Part shown: in pieces, positions 8,319-17,848 of the stretch
How the letters are laid out: each line of letters begins with the position of its first letter
How positions within the stretch are numbered: the stretch's first letter is position 1
Assembly: GCA_019246625.1 (NCBI GenBank)
Contig: JAFAQB010000091.1
Span: 1-54,446 of the forward strand
Direction of reading: 5' to 3'
From: Nitrososphaeraceae archaeon
GTDB lineage: Archaea > Thermoproteota > Nitrososphaeria > Nitrososphaerales > Nitrososphaeraceae
Length of the DNA stretch: 54,446 bases
Position numbers and translations under genes: made by a program
The notes under the pieces: generated by a model
Databases searched by the model: none
The model's input: the letters and a program-made list of their open reading frames with translations, nothing else
Told to the model about the DNA's origin: nothing

Positions 8319-9216
8319 CTGGTGCACTATAATCGGAGAGGTTCAAATCTGAATCCTTCTTTAATTTTCTGGAATTTCTAACTAAATAATCCATACTTAC
8401 TGTATGTGGCAACAATAGCATAGCCAATTAAAAATTGAACTCAATCTTGAATGTAAGAATTGATTTTCAACGCCTTTCTAACTATAATGCATTTACAGTT
8501 GCTACTATAAAAAACAATAACATGAGATCACACGAATTGTAGCGAATGCAAAAGAAAGAATTGTGGTACAATATGCATGCTTTTTCCACAATCCTCGGAA
8601 TGGTACAGTTGATATCTTTGCTCTCGACCAACCCAATTATGCTGGCTAATATTGAGGCTTCCAATGGTGGATGATTGAAATGAAGACACCTACTCTTGCT
8701 TATAGAACCACCAATAACTCTTTATCGCATACGCCTTCTACGTAAGAGTGTCTTTTGATATGATCCTGAAGAAATACTGTAGATTTTGTTGATTTCCAGC
8801 ATATGGTTGTCTAATGTATATTCATTATCACGTATTCAGTATTAGCACAATCTGTCCACAAGAATATTTAATCTTAATGCTGTGACAGTGTGTGCAAAGA
8901 AATCTTTTATGAACCCTATTAACACAGAAAGAAATAGATTCCGCAAAGAGAGGACATACTGATAAATACGATATAACCTTGCTATTTTGAATTTTTATAC
9001 AAGTTACATTAAATCATCATTATATCTCGATCAGGGAGTAGTAAATAGAGAAATACAACCATATTCCCTTAGCAGCAAAATATTTAGAATAAAAGACTAC
9101 TGTGAATAAGATGGATTGATGATATGTAACGTTTTCAATAATACCAACAAAAACATTCAAAAACCACTGGTTCTTAAATTTTACAGTCATCAATAATTAG
9201 GTGCATATGTGTTAAT
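8319..9216. other. Gene-poor intergenic stretch
   Basis: About 900 bp after insertion sequence 1, starting with the right target-duplication copy (8319-8327). A minus-strand segment at 8600-8690 reads CLHFNHPPLEASILASIIGL and looks protein-like but is short and broken, perhaps another gene relic. A T-loop-like sequence (GGTTCAAATC, 8340-8349) lacks any matching tRNA arms. The last 60 bp should be the UPF0147 promoter. Confidence 0.4.
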
Positions 9217-9507
9217 ATGACTTCGATAAAGAGGGAATTAAAACGAAAAGAAAATCAGGAACGCTTGAGCAGCGCAGTAGCTACTTTAGACATAATAACT
9301 AAAAATAATAATATTCAGAGAAACGTCAGAAACATGGTAAAAGAAGTCCTAGGTACGCTAAAGGATGAAAAAGGTGGCAGCTTGTCTGTTAGAGCAGCAA
9401 ATGCTATAAGTATGCTAGATACTGTAACACAAAATCCTCAAATGCAGTCGCATATTAGAACTATGCTTTGGCAGGTCGTTTCAACTCTTGAGAGCATAAG
9501 AGAGTAA
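9217..9507 (+). CDS. UPF0147 family protein
   Basis: 96-residue helical protein with the two-fold repeat of the archaeal UPF0147 family (PF03685): ATLDIITKNNNIQRNVRNMV and, fifty residues on, ISMLDTVTQNPQMQSHIRTM. Members are universal in many archaea and have no established function. The ATG is the first start after the promoter region. It converges on the aCPSF1 transcription unit, leaving 14 nt to the stop of the zinc mini-protein. Confidence 0.9.
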   Translation: MTSIKRELKRKENQERLSSAVATLDIITKNNNIQRNVRNMVKEVLGTLKDEKGGSLSVRAANAISMLDTVTQNPQMQSHIRTMLWQVVSTLESIRE

Positions 9508-9521
9508 GTAATAGAATATCT

Positions 9522-9665
9522 CTATCTGACCTCTGTATTTTTAACAGGCTTTAATGGTGGCGGAAGTTTTTCAAGTTTATGTGTAGGATTAGCAAGATAA
9601 TGTCTTGAAGCACCTTCTCCACTAAGCACGATATTACAATTCTTGCATCTATATCTTATTGCCAA
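9522..9665 (-). CDS. 47-residue putative zinc-binding protein
   Basis: A TTG-started frame of 47 codons (MAIRYRCKNC at the start, HKLEKLPPPLKPVKNTEVR at the end). Residues Cys7 and Cys10 (CKNC) followed by His22 and His29 give a C-x2-C-x11-H-x6-H arrangement that could bind one zinc. It lies 62 nt downstream of the aCPSF1 stop on the same strand, probably in the same transcript, and might bind RNA or be an accessory of that enzyme (inference). An in-frame TAG three codons before the TTG fixes the longest possible start. Confidence 0.72.
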   Translation of the reverse strand: MAIRYRCKNCNIVLSGEGASRHYLANPTHKLEKLPPPLKPVKNTEVR

Positions 9666-9727
9666 TTCTCTGTCCTATTTTTATACCTCAAACATGGCTA
9701 AAAAGGCTGTGGAAACAAGTATAACAA

Positions 9728-11965
9728 TTATCGTAATCTGACAATTTCTCTGTTATCTGGTACGCTAGATCTTATCTTCAATCTAGAATATATTGCACTT
9801 GCCACAATGTCTGATTTTGATTTTTCACCATGATTTACAAGTACTCGTTTTGGTCTTACTCTTGATACAAAACCTAAGATTTGATTGAAATCACTATGTC
9901 CACTGAAGCCATCTATCTTCTGAGTCTGACATCTTACCGGAACCACCTTCACTTTACCGCTTTTATCTAGCATGCTCACTTCCGTCATGACACCGTCCAA
10001 AACACGTCTTCCTAAAGTTCCGTTAATTTGATAAGAAACGAATATTATCTTATTTTTCTCACATGGTGCTATCTCTTTAAAATACTCTACTGAAGGACCA
10101 CCCTCTAACATGCCTGAAGTAGCCATAATAATAGATGGATTTTCATCGTTGAATACTTCGTCTCTCTTACCATGGCCGTTTATTACAGTAAAGTATTCTG
10201 ATTCAAATGGGTTAATTCCTAGAGAAACTGACTTTCGAACATTAGAGCCTAAGTAATGAGCATAAGACATGTGTATAGCGCTTGCTTCTGAAATCATTCC
10301 TTCAATGTAGATAGGTGATTCAATAAGACGTCCCTCGCGCATCTCTTTATCAATGACAAGCATAATTTCCTGTGCTCTTCCGACCGCAGGAAGGGGAATC
10401 AATACTTTTCCACCCTCAGTTAATGTTTTATTGATACTATCTGTAAAAGTTTTATAAACGACCGATTGATCTGGCATAACATCACTAGTATTGCCATAAG
10501 TGCTCTCCGTAATCATAGTTTCAACTCTTGGATATATTGACGACGCACTATCTAGGAGCTGAGTCTTTGCATACTTGTAATCTCCAGAGTAGAGAATGTT
10601 ATGGACTCCAGAAATGTTAAGGTGAACTGTCGCACTTCCCATAATATGACCTGCATTGTTTAACGTGATAGTAATATCCGGGGAAATATCGGTTGGCTTA
10701 CCATAAGGAAGTGTAATACAGTGTTTAATAACTTCGTTAACATCTCTTGATTCATATGGCAAATATGTGCCATTATTTTTTGCTATTTTTACTGAATCCG
10801 TTTGAAGAAGAATCATTAAAGGTAAAGTCGGCTCGGTACAATAAACCGGACCATCATACCCATACTTAAACAAGGCAGGCAAAAAGCCTTGATGATCAAT
10901 ATGCGCGTGGCTTATAATTACTGCATCAAGCTCATCCAAATTAAAGTTGAACCATTCTATTCTAGGGTAAGCATTCAACCCTGAAGTTTCTCCAGGATTG
11001 ATTCCACAATCCAACATAACTTTACTCTCTGGAGTTACGACGATAAAACAAGACCTTCCGACTTGCTTTACCCCTCCGAGACAAAATAGTATAACCTCTT
11101 CTTTGCTTATTGGCCATGATTGCTGTTGTGGTGAACTAGAGCCAGATCCAGTAGTTAATATTCTCTGTTCATTATATCCGTTTTCTTCAGAGCTCCCATT
11201 TATAGCAGTATTAGCTAATAATAACGGAGCTCGGAAAATCCTATTTCCAAGTTCTTGTAAAAATGTTGTCCTTTCTTTAGCAGAATTTTTTAGTGTAGAG
11301 TGAATGGAATTGATGCTGTTAGATAGGATATGCGGAGAGCGTCTTGCATGAGCTATCCAACCAGTAGACTGTGCGATTTGGATTACCATAGTGGAATTTA
11401 TCACTTCTGGACGATTGGTTTCTAGAATAACCTCTCCAATAGCGTCGTCACAGAATACTGCAGAAACTAGGACATCTTTTGGAAGTAATTTAACAACAAT
11501 TGATCTCGTTTCGTCTTCTGGTAATCGTATAGACGGATCAGTACGGATAACAAATCTCTTTTTCAGTGTTTTTGAAAGTGAGGATAAGTGATAAGTTAAT
11601 TCTGTAAGTGAAAATTTCGGATTCTTTGTATATAATGCAATATTAGGACCCTCAAACTTTGCTGAAGTAATATGTGATTCTGGTGGAATAGATTGTGAGA
11701 TAATTTTTGTAATGCCATCTTCATTATTGTCTGTCTTTAATCTTGTGATTAAGTGCCCCTCTTTTCCACTTGCTGTATGTTTACTTGGTAATTCTTCTGC
11801 AGGTTCTCCTTTTGTTTCCCGTTTACTCGCTTTCCTCAAACCCACAGTAGCAGATGTCTTCTCGCTCCTTATTTTTCTATTGAGTTTATTTTTTAAATCT
11901 TCGTTTTCTTCCACGTTTGTTCTTATTCCAGCTATTCCGGTAACTTTCTGCCTCAAACTTTTCAA
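9728..11965 (-). CDS. fttA: KH/MBL/beta-CASP ribonuclease, transcription termination factor aCPSF1 (FttA)
   Basis: 745 residues against roughly 640 usual. FttA/aCPSF1 cleaves nascent RNA at U-rich sites and terminates transcription in archaea. Order: basic, disordered N-terminal extension (1 to about 80); two KH domains (about 85-240); a Gly/Ser/Gln-rich linker (about 251-284) not seen in shorter homologues; metallo-beta-lactamase core with SHAHIDHQG (HxHxDH at 353-358), then GHIMGSA and YSGDYKY; beta-CASP insert (TESTYGNT, PAVGRAQE); and the C-terminal FSGHSD and LVNHGE motifs. All metal ligands look present. The start is TTG; no Met occurs before residue 193, so translation must begin at TTG1 or at the GTG of codon 18. 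The 47-residue zinc protein follows on the same strand. Confidence 0.95.
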   Translation of the reverse strand: MKSLRQKVTGIAGIRTNVEENEDLKNKLNRKIRSEKTSATVGLRKASKRETKGEPAEELPSKHTASGKEGHLITRLKTDNNEDGITKIISQSIPPESHITSAKFEGPNIALYTKNPKFSLTELTYHLSSLSKTLKKRFVIRTDPSIRLPEDETRSIVVKLLPKDVLVSAVFCDDAIGEVILETNRPEVINSTMVIQIAQSTGWIAHARRSPHILSNSINSIHSTLKNSAKERTTFLQELGNRIFRAPLLLANTAINGSSEENGYNEQRILTTGSGSSSPQQQSWPISKEEVILFCLGGVKQVGRSCFIVVTPESKVMLDCGINPGETSGLNAYPRIEWFNFNLDELDAVIISHAHIDHQGFLPALFKYGYDGPVYCTEPTLPLMILLQTDSVKIAKNNGTYLPYESRDVNEVIKHCITLPYGKPTDISPDITITLNNAGHIMGSATVHLNISGVHNILYSGDYKYAKTQLLDSASSIYPRVETMITESTYGNTSDVMPDQSVVYKTFTDSINKTLTEGGKVLIPLPAVGRAQEIMLVIDKEMREGRLIESPIYIEGMISEASAIHMSYAHYLGSNVRKSVSLGINPFESEYFTVINGHGKRDEVFNDENPSIIMATSGMLEGGPSVEYFKEIAPCEKNKIIFVSYQINGTLGRRVLDGVMTEVSMLDKSGKVKVVPVRCQTQKIDGFSGHSDFNQILGFVSRVRPKRVLVNHGEKSKSDIVASAIYSRLKIRSSVPDNREIVRLR

Positions 11966-12246
11966 AGTGTCTTCTTAGAGGCAAAAAACATGAAGTATTG
12001 AACCGGCTATAAGCCGTATTATAATTAGGTTTATCCATTAATATATTTTTGTAAAGCGTTAATGAGACATGAACATCGGATTACTTTTGTATTATCATAT
12101 TTTTAGAATACTTGTTGATTTCCAATATACATAACCATGAAAATCATATGGTAGAAATTCAATAGAGCATGATAGGGACTGGAATGGAGGATTTTAAGGT
12201 TCATAACGCCAGTACAAAAACACATTAGAATGCTTAACTTACGCCA

Positions 12247-13494
12247 TTATCTAATGAAGTAGGGCAGTGCTATGGACATAATTACTATCCCGATCATAAT
12301 AAGTGATAATAAAAGAGAGGCATTTTTGACCATGCTTGCTTTTGATTTTTGTGTTCTGCTTTCGATCAATGAATTATACCACGAGCCTCCGTCAAGAAAG
12401 GTAATTGGAAGGGCATTGAATATTCCGACATTAAAGTTAATAAACCATATCCAGAATAGTATGTTTGCAACTATAGGAAAAGATGATCCTAGTATATTTG
12501 ACTCATATTTCGGAGCCATTAAATCAGAATATGGAACTAGAAGCATACCCTGACCTAGTGTCGGAGGGGCAAGCAGTGCTATTGGATTTGAAGTAAACCA
12601 GCTCTTATATCTCTGTAATACTAAAGAAGGATTAGGTGTTACATCGGTTATAGCGATGCCCAGAATTCCTTTATTTGATGAAACAAATGGTGGCAGACTT
12701 ATAGAACGACTTATTTTTTGGCCTGTTTTATCTTGCCATGTTATTTGTATGTTATGACCCAAATTTGATCGAAGAAGCTTGCCCAAATCATCTACACCAT
12801 GTACCTTTTGTCCTGCTATAGTTTGGATAATGGATTCTTTAGATAAACCTATCTTACTAGCAAGTGAACCATCGTTTACACTCATTACTACAACCCCTGT
12901 CTTGGATTCACCACTAGTTGCTATAGGTGTGAGAGTAGATATAACAAAATAAAGCGTAATCAAAGAAATGGCTGCCAATATCATATTATTTAGAGCCCCT
13001 GCAGTCAAAATTGCACTCTTTTGTTTCATAGACGCTTTTACTAACAATTCCTGTTCGATATTTACAAATGCACCGACAGGTATTCCAAGGAATAACAGGA
13101 TTCCCGTAGATTCTACCCTGATATTGTGAACTCTGGCTACTATTCCGTGACCAGCTTCATGAATAACAAGTGTAATTATAAGCGCTATCAAACCATAAGT
13201 TACAGGAAAAAAAGGATTCAAAACTGGAATAAGAAGGACACCTCGTGGACCCACACTACGTTGAAAATCTCGAGCTGTTCCGTTCGAAAAAAGAGCAATC
13301 AAAGAACCAACTATTAAAAATAATGCAAAGGCGGTGATCAAAGGCATAAGATAGGTATTGAATCTAGCATAAATTCTGGCAGCTTTAGTTTTTGCTACTA
13401 TATCAAAAAAGGTTAAACCGAAAGGAGTATGAATAAATATTAGAGGAAATTTGACGTCAACATGGACTTTGTTCTTCTGCTGTTCCAACCGCAT
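12247..13494 (-). CDS. Site-2 protease family zinc metalloprotease (M50)
   Basis: 415 residues, multi-pass membrane protein. Zinc motif HEAGH at residues 112-116 inside the hydrophobic segment LIALIITLVIHEAGH, and the third ligand in NALPITFLDGG (Asp near 368), both diagnostic of site-2 proteases that cut substrates within the membrane. A PDZ-like domain lies between them (about 195-275; SLASKIGLSKESIIQTIAG). A further hydrophobic segment is at 51-70 and two more at the C-terminus. Likely acts in regulated intramembrane proteolysis; no substrate can be named. The start ATG is 117 bp from insertion sequence 2, so its promoter is close to the insertion. Confidence 0.92.
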   Translation of the reverse strand: MRLEQQKNKVHVDVKFPLIFIHTPFGLTFFDIVAKTKAARIYARFNTYLMPLITAFALFLIVGSLIALFSNGTARDFQRSVGPRGVLLIPVLNPFFPVTYGLIALIITLVIHEAGHGIVARVHNIRVESTGILLFLGIPVGAFVNIEQELLVKASMKQKSAILTAGALNNMILAAISLITLYFVISTLTPIATSGESKTGVVVMSVNDGSLASKIGLSKESIIQTIAGQKVHGVDDLGKLLRSNLGHNIQITWQDKTGQKISRSISLPPFVSSNKGILGIAITDVTPNPSLVLQRYKSWFTSNPIALLAPPTLGQGMLLVPYSDLMAPKYESNILGSSFPIVANILFWIWFINFNVGIFNALPITFLDGGSWYNSLIESRTQKSKASMVKNASLLLSLIMIGIVIMSIALPYFIR

Positions 13495-13610
13495 AAGGTA
13501 TTGTAATTACTGTATTTAAATTAATCATTGTTAGAGGTGGTATAAACGAAGCCATCATCATATACGCTGAACTCACGCAATAATAAATTACCGCATACAA
13601 ATAATAAGTC

Positions 13611-13619
13611 ACCATTATA
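13611..13619. repeat. Target-site duplication of insertion sequence 2, left copy
   Basis: ACCATTATA directly before the element; an identical copy lies directly after it at 14639-14647. Nine of nine bases match, which fixes the element's borders. Confidence 0.9.
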
Positions 13620-14638
13620 GGTTCAGTAGAAACTACCAATATTATGACTAGGTTGGTTAATCTGTGCATGTTGTTGTAGGCTATGCATCTAAGACACAGT
13701 TCTCTGTTCTGTGTTCTTTCTTACCAATTTTGATGTAATGTGCTCTCCAAATAGTCGTTTTATCACTGAAAGTATGGTTTCATCCTTTCTTGTTTCTTTG
13801 ATTGTACAGTAATTTGGAATACCCATGCTTTATCTGCTTCCTGTATCTTCCATGTGTTTTCCATATTGGTACATGTCTATATCGGGCAGGTATAACACTA
13901 AATGCATAGAGTTCTTCTCTGACTAGAACATGATTATCTTCACTACTATCATACCCTTTATCATCTGTAACTACAAGATAATGGGAGGATTTCTGATACA
14001 TTTGTTATATAATAAGTGGACGGAAATCTATGTTAGTTATCATGTCTTGCCGGAGTGTGTCTTATTTTCACAGTACAGATTATCTGTTTTTTTAATACAT
14101 CGGCTCCTAAGGATACTTTAATGTATTTTTTTTCTTCTCCTTAGTTCTGCTCTTTCTGTGTGTAGTAGTACTGTGAAGCATGAGTTGCTTTAAAGCCAGA
14201 TGAATCTACTCCAACGAACATTTGTCTAGTATTCGTAGTAAGAATTATGAATGATGAAATTATCCTTTCTAGCATCGTACCATTTATTTACTCTTTCTGT
14301 GAATTTCTGGAGAATAGTAAAATGTGGTACATGTGATAACTGAAGAAACATTCTCAGATAGTAGGCCTCAACTAACCATTTCGAAAATAGGCGATAACTC
14401 TTCTTTCCTTCGTACTGGCGTATCATCACCGATTATAATACCATATGCTGCCAGACGGTGAATATGTATGTGGTTGCTCTTTCGGTGAAGAAATATTATT
14501 GGTGTTCTAGCATTTCTTAATACATGTAACATAGTATTTGCTAATCTGACGTACCTTGATTCTTTCAATAGGAATATTGTGTTATGCTCTTACAAAGCTT
14601 TGATGGCTTTATTATGAAGGACTGGTTTCTACTGAGCC
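13620..14638 (-). mobile_element. Decayed IS5-like insertion sequence 2 (1019 bp)
   Basis: Ends are imperfect inverted repeats: GGTTCAGTAGAAAC at 13620-13633 and the complement of GGCTCAGTAGAAAC at 14625-14638 (one mismatch in 14). A perfect 9-bp target duplication flanks it. Inverted repeats and transposase differ from insertion sequence 1, so they are separate families of similar size. The transposase is broken, while the target duplication is intact. Confidence 0.88.
13640..14570 (-). pseudogene. IS5-like DDE transposase, frameshifted
   Basis: Read on the minus strand the fragments are QYEGKKSYRLFSKWLVEAYY and MFLQLSHVPHFTILQKFTER (about 14412-14290), MFVGVDSSGFKATHASQYYY with the first catalytic Asp (about 14225-14165), LVVTDDKGYDSSEDNHVLV with the second Asp (about 13975-13920), FSVIPARYRHVPIWKTHGR, and the C-terminal MHRLTNLVIILVVSTEP (13669-13620). 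The segment that should carry the catalytic Glu is scrambled near 13740-13780. Several frameshifts and stops; not functional. Confidence 0.85.
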
Positions 14639-14863
14639 ACCATTATATGTAACGTATACATAGGGCTTCAGTCTTTTGATTGATTCAGTCGTTGCGACTA
14701 TGAACTCTATTAGCAATGATGAAGAAATTTATTTGTATATCATAGAGAATGTCACATAGTATTAAAATTAAGAGATTAGCCTGTTAGTCAGATCCAAAAA
14801 ACCTAGATAATGTCATTTCTCTTGACCAGAACAATCAAATAGGTTTTAAATTCCCTTTAAATA

Positions 14864-15607
14864 ATGTCAAAGAACGATGATGATTATCGTCATGATAATG
14901 ATGGTGACTCATCGGTGAGTTCTAAGAAGATGATTGCTGAACCGCCATTAAATCTACTGTTTAACCCTTCACTTCTTCTTACCGCAAAGAAAGATGTATG
15001 GGATATTAATGTCACAATGCTACTTGAGATGCTTCTTAAGCTCATCAATACCACAGGAAAGAAAGACCTCAGAATATGTGGCATTGCCATATTGTCTTCA
15101 TCAATTATATATCGCCTTAAAGTTGAAAGTATTTTTAGATTAGAGAAAATTGCTATGCAGAGGAAAGTATTAGTTGAGGATCATCGATCGCAACAACCTA
15201 TACCAGATCTTAATCCTATAGAAATCCCCTTTAGAATTGAGTCAACATATCCCGTATCTTTAGAAGATTTACTCAAGGTCCTTGAAAATATGATTTCAGA
15301 ATTAGCAAATCCTATACAAAAAAAGAAACAACTAAAATTGGAACCTGTTGAAACCTTTGATTTTAATCAATATTTAGTAAAATTTGAGCACATATTGAAA
15401 GCATATGAAGATATGATTTTAGATATCGTAAATGCAGATGGAGTAGCAATGTTTAAAATGCTTGTAGCTAAAATGGAATCTATAGAAGTTGTGAGGTGCT
15501 TTATCGCCATGCTTTATCTAGCCATGAAAGACAAAGTGGATTTAGAACAAATTGAAGCTTTAGACGATGTAAAGATCACAAGACGTATCAACAGAAGCAA
15601 TAAATAA
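14864..15607 (+). CDS. scpA: Segregation and condensation protein A (kleisin)
   Basis: 247 residues. ScpA is the kleisin that bridges SMC heads and binds ScpB to form a chromosome-condensing complex. The N-terminus is acidic and disordered (1-25); the region with LLFNPSLLLTAKKDVWDINVTMLLEMLLKLI matches the SMC-binding helical domain, and AMFKMLVAKMESIEVVRCFIAMLYLAMKD near the C-terminus the winged-helix end. Divergent in sequence, as archaeal ScpA often is; the assignment rests on these motifs and on scpB 26 nt downstream. Confidence 0.85.
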   Translation: MSKNDDDYRHDNDGDSSVSSKKMIAEPPLNLLFNPSLLLTAKKDVWDINVTMLLEMLLKLINTTGKKDLRICGIAILSSSIIYRLKVESIFRLEKIAMQRKVLVEDHRSQQPIPDLNPIEIPFRIESTYPVSLEDLLKVLENMISELANPIQKKKQLKLEPVETFDFNQYLVKFEHILKAYEDMILDIVNADGVAMFKMLVAKMESIEVVRCFIAMLYLAMKDKVDLEQIEALDDVKITRRINRSNK

Positions 15608-15633
15608 TCATCTAATTCGATAACATTCACAAG

Positions 15634-16221
15634 TTGCGAGTAATATCTCTTCCTGAAGAAGAAATTACTGCCAGAATTGAGGCTGCATTATATTCTGCAG
15701 GCAGGCCATTGTCCATAGAGGAACTGACAGGAGCATCAGGCACAAATTCTAAACAAAAAACAATGAAAATTCTCACTGACCTGATTAAAAAAACAAAATT
15801 CGTCTTTAAAGCTATTGAAATTACATCCCTTGAAGATGGAACTTATGTATTCCAATTAAAACCTGCTTACATGTCAGTCATAAGAAGATTTGCTCACCAA
15901 CCATTAGTTCCTTCTGCCGCTCTGAAGACGCTGTCGTATATAGCATACGAACAACCTGTCACTTCAAGACGTCTAGTCCAGATTAGAGGTACTCAGGTTT
16001 ATGCTCATATTAAAGAATTGGAAAGCATGGCTTTCATTGAACATGAAAAGTTAGGGAGGCTAAAAGTATATAAGATAACAGAGAAATTCCAAAACTATTT
16101 TGGTATAACCGATCTAAATTCTATGAAAAACAAACTTGTAGCAACGACAAATAACGAAAAGGAAAACAAAATGACAAAGAAGATTCATAATGATTCCTCT
16201 TCTCAGAAAAGTCTTATATAA
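15634..16221 (+). CDS. scpB: Segregation and condensation protein B
   Basis: 195 residues, two winged-helix domains. EEEITARIEAALYSAGRPLSIEEL is the typical first helix pair, followed by VFQLKPAYMSVIRRFAHQPL and ALKTLSYIAYEQPVTSRRLVQIRG of the second domain. ScpB dimers bind the linker of ScpA. The start is TTG, 26 nt after the scpA stop, and the tail (150-195) is Lys/Asn-rich and probably disordered. Transcribed with scpA and rpS8e. Confidence 0.92.
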   Translation: MRVISLPEEEITARIEAALYSAGRPLSIEELTGASGTNSKQKTMKILTDLIKKTKFVFKAIEITSLEDGTYVFQLKPAYMSVIRRFAHQPLVPSAALKTLSYIAYEQPVTSRRLVQIRGTQVYAHIKELESMAFIEHEKLGRLKVYKITEKFQNYFGITDLNSMKNKLVATTNNEKENKMTKKIHNDSSSQKSLI

Positions 16222-16241
16222 CGTAAAAAACTACAATTCCT

Positions 16242-16628
16242 ATGCGAAAGTCAATAGAAAACCTTGCTGGACGCAAATTTACAGGTGGCCGTAGAGTTGC
16301 TATGAGGGACCGAAGGAAGTTTGAAATCGACAGATATCCAAATGAAGCTATTCTAGGTGCAATAAATGTAGTTACAAGAAGAGTGAGAGGCAATAATGTA
16401 AAGTCTGCCTTTAAAACAGTAGAATTTGCAAATGTGGCAGATCCAGCTTCCAAGACAGTGGTAAGGTCGAAAATCTTGCAGGTAATAAAGAACTCTGCAA
16501 ATAAGGATTATGAAAGAAGAGGAGTACTCAGTAAAGGCGCATTACTTGAAACTAATACAGGAACTGCAAGAGTAATTTCAAGGCCTGGACAACATGGTAC
16601 TGTTAATGCAGTACTTATAAAACAATAG
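16242..16628 (+). CDS. rps8e: 30S ribosomal protein S8e
   Basis: 128 residues, the normal archaeal length. The N-terminus carries GRKFTGGRRVAMRDRRKFEI and the C-terminus ISRPGQHGTVNAVLIKQ, both conserved in S8e. Archaeal small-subunit protein that contacts 16S rRNA. It starts 20 nt after scpB, so it probably shares the transcript and links condensin-type subunits with ribosome production. Confidence 0.96.
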   Translation: MRKSIENLAGRKFTGGRRVAMRDRRKFEIDRYPNEAILGAINVVTRRVRGNNVKSAFKTVEFANVADPASKTVVRSKILQVIKNSANKDYERRGVLSKGALLETNTGTARVISRPGQHGTVNAVLIKQ

Positions 16629-17254
16629 CTACGCGTATCATTGTAGAAGAAAAAGTGAAAGATTTTGGATGAAGTAAAACTAAAAAGTATAAGTTAATCC
16701 ACATACTTTTGCAATCTTTAGGTTGGTCATGAATTGAGGAAACTCAGAATTGTCTAGGTTTTGCGGACCATGGGCGATCTTTCTGGTGTCTTTCATGCAG
16801 AATTGATTAAAAGTACTTTAGTGATAGGCTGGTGCAAGTGACCTTATATTGTTTCCATGATATTCTATTTCCTTGCTAGGATAGGAAATTATCATTATAC
16901 CAAACAAATTAGTCGTAATGAAATGTTAATTGTATGATATGAAGATGTTATGTCTGAAGGAGACATTTGCGTCATAGATGAGATCTGCCGTAGCAGTCGA
17001 ACATTAAGCAAATTTACGGATCTGCTTATAGCTACAACTAACAATAACGCTCCTATCTGGCAAACTTTATTCGCAAAAACAGTTTACCTTTAAGTATAGC
17101 ATAGGTTATAAATGGGAACTTGAAAATTAGCATCAATCACGTAATGGACAACGAAAAGAAACTGCAGAGCCAACAAGTGAGGATCTTTTCTGGAATTGGC
17201 TCGAAATATGGTTGAAAGAGTATGGGAACTGGATCAATAGCATATAATACAATA
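16629..17254. other. Intergenic region
   Basis: About 620 bp after rpS8e. A perfect 6-bp hairpin, ATGTCT-GAAGG-AGACAT, is at 16950-16966, and an open frame of 47 codons starting in it (MSEGDICVIDEICRSSRTL) has no recognisable homology; I do not call it a gene. Confidence 0.4.
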
Positions 17255-17848
17255 ATGCGTATCCAAAATACACGTCATTTATATTTATTGATTGTAATGC
17301 CCGTTTTATTATTACCAAGTGCTATTATAACACAGATAGCATTAGCACAAACAAATTATGGTACTTTCTTGACATATCAAAGTCATACTTATGGATTTAA
17401 AATACAATATCCATCAAATTGGGAAAAGTTAGAATTCGCTCAAGGAATCGAGGAAGAGCATCGAAATATTGCTGTTAATTTTCTGTCACCTATGGGAGAA
17501 GGTACTTCAGATACATTTAGAGAATATCTCATAATAGAAGTCGGGAATTTAACATCTCATGATGAATCACCTGATCAATATGCTGTCACCCAAATTAATT
17601 TAAGAAAAGCTTTGCCGAATTTTAATCTTGTGGAATCAACTCAGACAAGTGTTTCAGGAGGTAATCCAGCACACAAAATAATCTATACATACAGTAATCC
17701 TATTGTAGGAATGACTAAAGTGATGGATATTTTGACAATTAAGAGCGATAAACTATATGTCCTTTCGTATAATGCAGACGCAGTAAAATACTCCAGATAC
17801 TTACCAATCATACAAAAAGTGATTGACTCATTTCAAATAATAAAATAA
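17255..17848 (+). CDS. Secreted PsbP-like domain protein
   Basis: 197 residues from the ATG at 17255; the frame extends 11 codons upstream, but this start places the signal peptide properly (MRIQNTRHLYLLIVMPVLLL, cleavage expected near ALAQ). The mature part reads TFLTYQSHTYGFKIQYPSNWEK, the typical start of PsbP/MOG1-like domains that are abundant as exported proteins in soil Thaumarchaeota; the end is KYLPIIQKVIDSF-like. Function unknown; outside the cell or lipid-free in the pseudoperiplasm. Monocistronic. Confidence 0.82.
   Translation: MRIQNTRHLYLLIVMPVLLLPSAIITQIALAQTNYGTFLTYQSHTYGFKIQYPSNWEKLEFAQGIEEEHRNIAVNFLSPMGEGTSDTFREYLIIEVGNLTSHDESPDQYAVTQINLRKALPNFNLVESTQTSVSGGNPAHKIIYTYSNPIVGMTKVMDILTIKSDKLYVLSYNADAVKYSRYLPIIQKVIDSFQIIK

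Noticed and set aside
8335-8360. tRNA-like T-loop GGTTCAAATC
   Set aside because: No T-stem partner, no acceptor or anticodon arm nearby.
8482-8664. 60-codon minus-strand frame
   Set aside because: Only the first 30 residues look protein-like; the end is hydrophobic junk, so at most a relic.
16950-17093. 47-codon frame starting in a small hairpin
   Set aside because: No family, no promoter, and the composition is not convincing.
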